From contig CAIWOY010000192.1 in the NCBI GenBank assembly GCA_903914415.1, forward strand, positions 1-37,292: a stretch of 37,292 nt of DNA, given 5' to 3'. Numbering within the stretch: position 1 is the stretch's first letter; every line of letters begins with the position of its first letter. This document shows positions 31,793-37,292 of this stretch, piece by piece. The notes under the pieces were generated by a model that was given only the letters and a program-made list of their open reading frames with translations, searched no databases and was not told the DNA's origin. The DNA comes from an uncultured Phycisphaerales bacterium. Lineage in GTDB: Bacteria > Planctomycetota > Phycisphaerae > UBA1845 > Fen-1342. The translations under genes were made by a program, and so were the position numbers.

Positions 31793-32001
31793 CGTGCGGC
31801 TTCCTTACGCTCGCTCGCCAGCGGCGGCCGAATCGCTGCCTCGGGCTTGAGCCGCTCGGTCACGATTTGCCCACCGAGGGCGGCGGCGAGTTGCTGCGTA
31901 ACCTGCGTGCAGCTCGCGTCCGGGAAGTTGACGGCATCAATCGTGCAGCCGCCGTCGGGCGCGACGACGACCTCGACATGCTTGTGCGGGAACGTGTTCA
32001 T
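31789..32001 (-). CDS. DUF2997-family protein, 70 aa
   Basis: ATG 32001 follows AGGAG. The sequence HKHVEVVVAPDGGCTIDAVN followed by FPDASCTQVTQQLAAALG has the DUF2997 layout: a strand with a DPDG-like turn, GF-like/NF, a Cys and a helix ending LEEALG-like. These small proteins are usually found beside DUF1257 genes, as here. The biochemical role is unknown. The stop overlaps the 132-aa gene. It is 57 bp downstream of the DUF1257 gene on the same strand. Confidence 0.65.
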   Translation of the reverse strand: MNTFPHKHVEVVVAPDGGCTIDAVNFPDASCTQVTQQLAAALGGQIVTERLKPEAAIRPPLASERKEAAR

Positions 32002-32058
32002 GTTGTGGATCTCCTGCGTGAGTTGACTGGTTCTGGCGACGTGACACGTGCCGGCCCA

Positions 32059-32472
32059 TCAGCGGTAGCCCGCGATCCGGAGCACGATGGCGCCGTCCTC
32101 GCGCTGGCGGCGGTCGACCGTACGTCCGGTGGCCCGCGCCTGCCGGGTCACGGCAGCGACCGCGTACTCCTGCTTGATGCGGTCTTGCAGCGCCGGGTCA
32201 AACCGGTGCCGCGCGTCGTATTCGCTGATCCAGGCCCGGTATGTGCCGTCTGGCAGGCGTTCCCAACCGACATCGTTCGCGGCCGGACCGACATGCTCCC
32301 GGCGAATGACGATGTGCGCCCGTTGCGGGCGCTCGTCGCCGCGATAGCCGTACAGCGGTGCGGCCTGTTCGTATACCTCGATCTGATCGCGGCCGAAGCC
32401 GACGGCGACCAGCGCTTCGATGAGGGCTTCGCGGTCCTTGAAGCCCGGCTTGCATTCCACGTAGTGCGACAT
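32059..32472 (-). CDS. DUF1257 (Ycf35-like) protein, 137 aa
   Basis: ATG 32472 has AAGGAGAA upstream; earlier frame extending to 32775 is antisense to the thioesterase and is excluded. MSHYVECKPGFKDREALIEA and LVAVGFGRDQIEVYEQAAPL match the DUF1257 opening, where a central domain holds a G(Y/F)xGD-like turn (YGYRGDERPQRAHIVIRR). It continues with DVGWERLPDGTYRAWISEYD and ends with a helical KQEYAVAAVTRQARATGRTV. The chloroplast/cyanobacterial relative is Ycf35, often found with the AAA protein Ycf46. Function is unknown. Confidence 0.72.
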   Translation of the reverse strand: MSHYVECKPGFKDREALIEALVAVGFGRDQIEVYEQAAPLYGYRGDERPQRAHIVIRREHVGPAANDVGWERLPDGTYRAWISEYDARHRFDPALQDRIKQEYAVAAVTRQARATGRTVDRRQREDGAIVLRIAGYR

Positions 32473-32638
32473 GGCGTGACTTCTCCTTGTGCGATGTTGA
32501 CCGGGGGTGTTGAACACGGGACGATGCAGGCGAGCAGGGCGTACCCATGCCCCGCTCGCCCGCATCACAGTGTGTCGTCGGGCCCGGAAGCTGCGCCACG
32601 GCTGGTCCAGCCCGACGCGTCGCGCTGCGAGGATCGCT

Positions 32639-33049
32639 ATGGCCCAGCCCAAGCCCCCGATGCACGAGCCCTGCATTCGCGTGATCATGCGGCCCCGCGA
32701 CCTGAACCACCAGGGCGTGGTGTTTGGCGGGGTGGTGCTGTCGTACATCGACGAGGCCGGTTTCGTCGAGGCCAAGCGGCAGGTCTATCACCGCTATGTA
32801 ACGGCCTCCATTGGCCGGGTGGATTTCAAAGCCCCGATTCACTGCGGCGACGTGGTTTCGTTTTACGCGCAGACGCTGAAAATCGGCACGACCTCGATCA
32901 CCGTCCAGGTGGACGTGTACGCCGAATACGTCGAGGAGAACAACAAGCGCGTGCCGGTCACGGTCGCCGAGTTGACCTACGTGGCGCTGGACCGCAACGG
33001 CAAGCCCACGCCGGTTTTCGGGCCCCGTGGCCCAAACGAGGACCATTGA
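32639..33049 (+). CDS. Hotdog-fold acyl-CoA thioesterase (YciA-like), 136 aa
   Basis: Predicted to hydrolyse acyl-CoA. ATG 32639 follows GAGG; the longer frame to 32507 lacks support. RDLNHQGVVFGGVVLSYIDEAG is the family's loop and helix (usual N-xx-G-x-xFGG-x-ll-xx-D), with Asn, Gly and the acidic pair D/E in place. IGRVDFKAPIHCGDVVSFYAQ and VTVAELTYVALD complete the fold. It is transcribed against its neighbours, between the DUF1257 gene and the coiled-coil gene, and is probably an independent unit. Confidence 0.88.
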   Translation: MAQPKPPMHEPCIRVIMRPRDLNHQGVVFGGVVLSYIDEAGFVEAKRQVYHRYVTASIGRVDFKAPIHCGDVVSFYAQTLKIGTTSITVQVDVYAEYVEENNKRVPVTVAELTYVALDRNGKPTPVFGPRGPNEDH

Positions 33050-33094
33050 CGGGGCCGATGTGCATCGTCCGCGGCGCAGTGCGAATTGCGGGGG

Positions 33095-34069
33095 CTAATC
33101 CAGCACGACCCGCCGCTTGAGCCGACCCGTGAGCGCCGACACGCTGCTCGGGTCAAGCACCTCCTGCTTCAGCAGCGCGCAAGCCTGGCTGAGTTGCGTG
33201 GCCAGCGCCGGTTGCTGGGCCAGGTCCTCGCCGGTGACGCCGTGGATCTGGGCCTTGAGCTTCTGGAGTTGGGCGGCGGTGTCGGCGTCGCCGAAGATGT
33301 TCATGGCGTGGAAGTGGTCGATCTTGCGGCGGATCGCCTGCAGCGTCTTGCCGTGCACCTGGCCGCCGGCCGTGATGACCTGGTCGCAGAAGGCGGCCAC
33401 CTCCTGGCGGAACGCCAGCACGTACCCCTGCACGAACTGCCGGCACTCGGCGGCCAGGTTGGCCTTCATGGTGGCCAGTTGCTCGACCTGGACCTCCCGG
33501 CGCTGCACTTCCGCCGCAATGTCCTCCACCTCGGCGGCACTGGCGCCCGACACCTTGAACGAGTGCCAGCCCAGCGCGAACCGCTTGCGCAGCTCCCAAG
33601 CGGACGGGTAGGCCGAGTCGGGCACGTCGGGGTGGGCGGTCTGCCAGGCCGCCTTCAGCGTGGGATAGTCGGCGATGAACTTCTCGACCGCAGCGTCGAA
33701 CTCGGCCCGGAGCGCGTCGAGCGTCGCGACCAGCTGGCCGGCGTGCGGCCAGGGCACGAAGTGCGCCCCCGCGGCCGGGAACGGCTGGCTGACCCGGGCC
33801 AGGGCGTGGCGGGCCTTCTGCTCGAGGAAGCTGAATATCTTGCGGCCCTTTTCGGGGTCGATCAGGTCCTTGGTGCCGAAGCTGGCGATGGCCTGGCGTT
33901 GGATGCGGTCGGTCGTGAGGTTCAGCTCGGCGGGCTCATTGCCGGCCCGGCAGGGCCAGGACGAGACGCGGATGACGAACAGGACGCCGAGCTGGAACAG
34001 GTTGATGGGCTCGTGGTCGGTCTGCGGGTGGGCCTGCGGGGTGGGCGCAGGTGCGGTGAGCGTAGTCAT
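33095..34069 (-). CDS. Coiled-coil protein, 324 aa, possibly DUF3150-like
   Basis: ATG 34069 has GGAG at -13; ATG 34084 is possible. After a Pro/Thr-rich tail and a short region (INLFQLGVLFVIRVSSW) the protein is almost wholly helical (EKGRKIFSFLEQKARHAL, LDALRAEFDAAVEKFIADYP, ASAAEVEDIAAEVQRREVQV). Conserved-looking points are the trio of PFPAAGAHFVPWPHAG and the KTLQAIRRKIDHFHAMN helix. This resembles DUF3150 proteins, which occur next to MoxR-type or other AAA ATPases. The AAA gene lies just upstream (34133-35701) on the same strand, so they likely form a complex. Family call is tentative. Confidence 0.65.
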   Translation of the reverse strand: MTTLTAPAPTPQAHPQTDHEPINLFQLGVLFVIRVSSWPCRAGNEPAELNLTTDRIQRQAIASFGTKDLIDPEKGRKIFSFLEQKARHALARVSQPFPAAGAHFVPWPHAGQLVATLDALRAEFDAAVEKFIADYPTLKAAWQTAHPDVPDSAYPSAWELRKRFALGWHSFKVSGASAAEVEDIAAEVQRREVQVEQLATMKANLAAECRQFVQGYVLAFRQEVAAFCDQVITAGGQVHGKTLQAIRRKIDHFHAMNIFGDADTAAQLQKLKAQIHGVTGEDLAQQPALATQLSQACALLKQEVLDPSSVSALTGRLKRRVVLD

Positions 34070-34132
34070 GGGTTGTGGCTCCATTCAAAGGGAAGCAGCG
34101 AAGTTGTGAATCGGGATTAAGCTGCGTGCGAC

Positions 34133-35701
34133 TCAGACGGTCACCCGCCGCTTGCGCGGCTGGCCGTTGAGCGGCGTGCTGGTGGGTTGGCCGTTGCCGG
34201 CTGGTTTCGTGTGGCCGTCGAGCCAGTGGGTCATCTCGGTAACGGCCTCGGGGTCCGTTTTCGACAGCGGCCGAATCTCGGGAACCGCGGCCAGCAGGTG
34301 GTCGTTGGTGAGCTGCTCGCCGGCGTGGAACGCCAGCTTGAGCCCCATCTGCACGACTTCCTTGATGTCCGCGCCCGTGTAGGCCTCACTTTGCTTCGCG
34401 AGCTGATCCAGGTCGAACTGCTGCGGGTCATGGCCGCGGAGCTTGAGGTGGATCCCGAAGATCTCCTGCCGCTCCGCGTGCGTGGGCAGGTAGACGCCGT
34501 ACAGCTCGTCGAAACGCCCTTTGCGCGTGAACTCGACGGGCAGGGCCTTGATGTTGTTCGCCGTCGCGACGATGTACACCGGGCACGACCGATCGCTCAG
34601 CCACTTCAGGAAGATCCCGAAGCTGCGCTGCGCGGCGCCGCCATCGTGCTCGCCGCCCACACCGCCGAAGCCCTTCTCGATCTCGTCGAGCTGCAGCACG
34701 CAGGAACCCAGGCCTTCCAGCAAGCGGATCGCCTCGCGCATATTGCGCTCCGACTCGCCGACCCACTTGGACATGAGGCTGCCGACGTCGAGCTGGATCA
34801 GCGGCAGGCCCAGGTAGCTGGCGATGCACAGGCTCATCTGGGTCTTGCCGCCGCCTGAGATGCCAGCCAGCAGCAGGCCCCGTGGGAACTCGATGCCGAA
34901 CTTCCGGGCTTCGGTGCCGAAGCACGGCTTGTCGAGCTGGACGTGGCGCTTGACGTTGTCCCAGCCGCCGATGAGGTCCAGACCGCCGGCGGGCGGGTCC
35001 CGATACTCCAACAGCCCGGTCCGGCGGATGACCTCGGCCTTCTCGCGGAGGATCAGTCGGGCGGCCGCCCCGCTGAGTTTCTTGAACTTGCGCAAGGCCA
35101 GGGCCGTGCGGTCCTCGACCTGTTGCTGCGTCATGCCCCGGCAGGCGGTGATGATCGCCGGCAGCGCCTTTTCATCCAGCGGATGGTCTTCGGCCACGTA
35201 CTTGACGGCTTTCTCGATCGCCGTATCGTCCGGCAGCTTGAAGTCGATGCTGGTAATCTCGTGCTGGAGCACCGGCGGAATCTCAAAGTCGACCCCGACG
35301 AAGATCACCGTCCGGCCGCTGTGGGCCAGCACATCCCGGATCTCGGACAGCCAGGCGGTCACCAGGTCGCTGTACGCGAACGTGCGCTGGTTGAGGTAAT
35401 ACCCGAAGTTCTTCAGCACGAAGATGGCCTCTTCGGGCAGCTCCAGGATCTGCTGCGGCGCCGTTTGGGGCTGGGGCGGACCCAGCTCCGCGCCGGCGGC
35501 GGTCTTGGCTGGCTTGCCTTCCGCGTCCTGCCAGCCGGTGGCCGGCGACCAGACGAACACGGGACGGCCATCCGGCGGCAGGCCGGCGGCGATGTCTTTC
35601 AGCTCTTGCAGGAAACGCGCCTTCTCCGGCGTGTGGGCGTGCAGGTACGCATGCCCACTCAGGATGTAATCGGTCAGGCTGTCACGGAATGTGTTGCTCA
35701 T
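34133..35701 (-). CDS. Ycf46-like AAA+ ATPase, 522 aa
   Basis: ATG 35701 has CTGGAG upstream. The N-terminal domain of about 230 residues (EEAIFVLKNFGYYLNQRT, IRDVLAHSGRTVIFVGVDFE) and the linker EYRDPPAGGLDLIGGWDNVK match Ycf46. The AAA domain has Walker A GISGGGKT (280-287), KWVGESERNMREA pore/second motif, Walker B SCVLQLDEIEKG (333-344), sensor 1 IVATANNI and arginine-finger region RKGRFDELYGVYLP. The lid EAYTGADIKEVVQMGLKLAF is usual. First in a minus-strand cluster with a coiled-coil protein, DUF1257 and DUF2997 genes. In cyanobacteria the two relatives Ycf46 and Ycf35 are also known; a joint function is inferred. Confidence 0.9.
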   Translation of the reverse strand: MSNTFRDSLTDYILSGHAYLHAHTPEKARFLQELKDIAAGLPPDGRPVFVWSPATGWQDAEGKPAKTAAGAELGPPQPQTAPQQILELPEEAIFVLKNFGYYLNQRTFAYSDLVTAWLSEIRDVLAHSGRTVIFVGVDFEIPPVLQHEITSIDFKLPDDTAIEKAVKYVAEDHPLDEKALPAIITACRGMTQQQVEDRTALALRKFKKLSGAAARLILREKAEVIRRTGLLEYRDPPAGGLDLIGGWDNVKRHVQLDKPCFGTEARKFGIEFPRGLLLAGISGGGKTQMSLCIASYLGLPLIQLDVGSLMSKWVGESERNMREAIRLLEGLGSCVLQLDEIEKGFGGVGGEHDGGAAQRSFGIFLKWLSDRSCPVYIVATANNIKALPVEFTRKGRFDELYGVYLPTHAERQEIFGIHLKLRGHDPQQFDLDQLAKQSEAYTGADIKEVVQMGLKLAFHAGEQLTNDHLLAAVPEIRPLSKTDPEAVTEMTHWLDGHTKPAGNGQPTSTPLNGQPRKRRVTV

Positions 35702-35855
35702 GGCTGCTCCAGTGACTTTCACAAAGAGGGATCACGTACGTCATGCCAACCCGAACTGCGCGGCGCATCCTCCGGCTGGACGGGCGCGCGCCGGATCGAT
35801 GCCGCCCGGCTGGGCCGGCTGCGAATAGAATCAGCCGGGCCGGCGGAGTGGGAAC

Positions 35856-36653
35856 ATGCACGCGATCCGGATCGGCACTTCGGGTTGGAGCTACAAGGAC
35901 TGGGTCGGCCCGTTCTACGAACCGGGCACGAAGGCGGCGGAGTATCTCGCGCGCTACGGCCGGCACTTCGGGATCGTGGAGGTGGACAGCACCTTCTACC
36001 GGCCGCCCACGGCCGCCATGGTGCGTGGCTGGGCGGCGCGCACGCCCGACCACTTTCGCTTCGCCCTGAAGGCGCCCCGGCAGATCACGCACGAGCACGT
36101 GCTCGACGACTGCGAGTCTGAGATGGAGGAGCTGATCACCGCGGTCGGCCTGCTGGGGGCCAAGCTGAAGTCGGTGCTGCTGCAGTTCGGGTACTTCAAC
36201 CGGGCCGCGTTCGCCGGACCAAAGCCGTTCTTCGAACGCCTAGCGGCGTTCTTGGGGCGCTATGCGACCCGCCTGCCGCTCGCCTGCGAGATCCGCAACC
36301 GTACCTGGCTGACGCCCGAGTACTTCGCCTTGCTCCGGCAGCACGGCGTGGCCGCCGCCTTGGTGGAGCACGCCTGGTTGCCGCCGATCGAGCAGTTGAT
36401 CGATCAGCAGGACGTCGTGACCGGACCGTATGTCTACGTCCGGCTGATCGGGGATCGCGAAGGCATCGAAAAGGTCACGACGACTTGGGATCGGGTTGTT
36501 GTGGACCGAGCCGCGGACCTGCGGCGTGTGGCGGGGGCGCTGCGCCGGATCGCCCAGCGGGCCGAGGTGCTGGTCTTCGTCAACAACCACTACGCCGGGC
36601 ATGGCCCCGGCACCTGCCGCTCGTTGCAGGCCGTGCTTGATGAGCCGGCCTGA
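35856..36653 (+). CDS. DUF72 (YecE-like) TIM-barrel protein, 265 aa
   Basis: RIGTSGWSYKDWVGPFYEPG at the N-terminus, then FGIVEVDSTFYRPPTAAM and HFRFALKAPRQITHEHVL are hallmarks of DUF72. YVYVRLIGDREGIEK and VFVNNHYAGHGPGTCRSLQ complete it. The fold is a TIM barrel; the reaction is not established. It is divergent from the AAA gene (gap about 155 bp). Its 3' end overlaps by 64 bases the 3' end of the convergent gene at 36590. Confidence 0.92.
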   Translation: MHAIRIGTSGWSYKDWVGPFYEPGTKAAEYLARYGRHFGIVEVDSTFYRPPTAAMVRGWAARTPDHFRFALKAPRQITHEHVLDDCESEMEELITAVGLLGAKLKSVLLQFGYFNRAAFAGPKPFFERLAAFLGRYATRLPLACEIRNRTWLTPEYFALLRQHGVAAALVEHAWLPPIEQLIDQQDVVTGPYVYVRLIGDREGIEKVTTTWDRVVVDRAADLRRVAGALRRIAQRAEVLVFVNNHYAGHGPGTCRSLQAVLDEPA

Positions 36654-37292
36654 GCGGTCATGCGCAGGGCGCGGGCCGTGCGCTGGACCGCCGCGTGCAT
36701 CTCGGGGAAGTCCGCCGCGAGCTTCTCGACCGTGAACTGCTCGTAGTCGGGATGGTGCTCGATGGCGGTCTCCACCCTGTGCCCCGCGGGCACCGCCTGC
36801 TTGAGGAGCTTCGCAAAGGCGCCGATCAACGCGTTGTAGCCGTTCAGCTCGTGCGCCAGCACATCCAGCCGGCGCGTGCGCCAGTACCCGCCCTCGTCGT
36901 TGACCCGCCACAGCAGGCCCAGCTCCCGGGCCCGGTCCAGTACGGCGATGACCAGCAGGTGACAGCGCAGGAAGTGCGGCAGACCCTTCTCGCTGGCGTA
37001 CTGGGTCTTGCAGAACGCGCCCCAGCGCCAGTGATGGCCGAGACGTGTCCAGAGCGTACGGCGCCGGCTGCGCCGGGAGTACCGGTAGTCCCAGAAGCTG
37101 ATCCGGTCGGGATAGCGCGCCAGGCCGAGCTCGAGGCTCTCACAGCCTTCCCCGGGCCATGCCGAAAAGGCGATGATCTCGACCGGCTTGACGTCGTAGT
37201 GGATCTCGCAACGCGACCCGACGTCGTACCCGCACCGGAGGTCGTTGTCGTCCGGGTGGTAGAGCGTCTCGCGGCGCCGCAGCGACTCACGC
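36590..37292 (-). CDS. Hypothetical protein, C-terminal 234 residues (partial)
   Basis: The frame is open to the right edge, so the start is missing. It opens RESLRRRETLYHPDDNDLRC, then GSRCEIHYDVKPVEIIAFSA and YSRRSRRRTLWTRLGHHWRW, a basic, aromatic-rich domain. It continues as LLWRVNDEGGYWRTRRLDVL and a helical tail (AHELNGYNALIGAFAKLLKQ, FTVEKLAADFPEMHAAVQRT). No family is recognised. It shares the strand of the AAA/DUF1257 cluster and may belong to it. Its last 64 bases are antisense to the end of the DUF72 gene. Confidence 0.7.
   Translation of the reverse strand, partial: RESLRRRETLYHPDDNDLRCGYDVGSRCEIHYDVKPVEIIAFSAWPGEGCESLELGLARYPDRISFWDYRYSRRSRRRTLWTRLGHHWRWGAFCKTQYASEKGLPHFLRCHLLVIAVLDRARELGLLWRVNDEGGYWRTRRLDVLAHELNGYNALIGAFAKLLKQAVPAGHRVETAIEHHPDYEQFTVEKLAADFPEMHAAVQRTARALRMTAQAGSSSTACNERQVPGPCPA

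Noticed and set aside
33086-34120. Plus-strand frame of 344 codons
   Set aside because: Antisense shadow of the coiled-coil gene. 34943-36121 is likewise the shadow of the AAA gene running into the DUF72 gene in another frame.

Overview
The window is a GC-rich (roughly 60-65% by eye) bacterial chromosome segment. The long GC-rich coding style, RecD2, the many small lipoproteins with Ser/Thr-rich tails, the IS remnants and the Ycf46-like AAA / DUF1257 / DUF2997 genes suggest a member of the Planctomycetota. That assignment is an inference; no rRNA or other decisive marker is present.

Layout. 1-1240 (-): N-terminal half of a RecD2-type helicase, running off the left edge. 1397-2556 (-): two translationally coupled genes of unknown function. 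2557-4290: a gene-poor stretch with hairpins, the 5' half of a tRNA-Gly(CCC), and about 400 nt further along the same strand a T-arm-like 3' half. This looks like a tRNA locus broken by an insertion. 4291-6603 (-): an OmpR/CpxR-type regulator and a CpxA-type histidine kinase, divergent from a lipoprotein with CpxP/Spy-like LTxxQ motifs (6946-7875), which is the arrangement of cpxP-cpxRA in enterobacteria. 7894-8360: a decayed IS5-family transposase and a CxxCH fragment. 8561-8755: a tiny lipoprotein. 9128-13549: two large GT-C-type membrane glycosyltransferases. 13675-14766: an AraC-family regulator. 14763-15440 (-): a two-repeat helical protein. 15798-18529: a second CpxP-like lipoprotein of the same length as the first, then a Ser/Thr-rich exported protein and another lipoprotein. 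18833-19119: a truncated rve-type transposase ending in a large hairpin. 19361-20233: a radical SAM protein.

20665-31301 is the most unusual part: a compact type I restriction-modification island in the order hsdR, membrane-anchored unknown, mini-ORF, AlbA_2/HATPase-like protein, mini-ORF, hsdS, EVE/PUA-like plus DUF3883-like nuclease, hsdM. Most junctions are ATGA/GTGA overlaps. The last 40 codons of hsdR (39 residues plus stop) are repeated after the membrane gene with seven nucleotide differences, all synonymous. A shorter, more diverged copy sits just before hsdS. Each copy forms a separate ORF of about 50 codons that overlaps the next gene. Cargo genes therefore seem to have been added at the hsdR tail while the translational coupling was rebuilt each time; alternatively, the repeats are free HsdR-tail peptides that act on the complex.

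31394-37292: a mostly minus-strand cluster holding a Ycf46-like AAA ATPase, a coiled-coil protein (DUF3150-like), a DUF1257 (Ycf35-like) protein, a DUF2997 protein, a coupled 132-residue protein and, at the right edge, a partial unknown. A hotdog thioesterase and a DUF72 protein lie among them on the plus strand.
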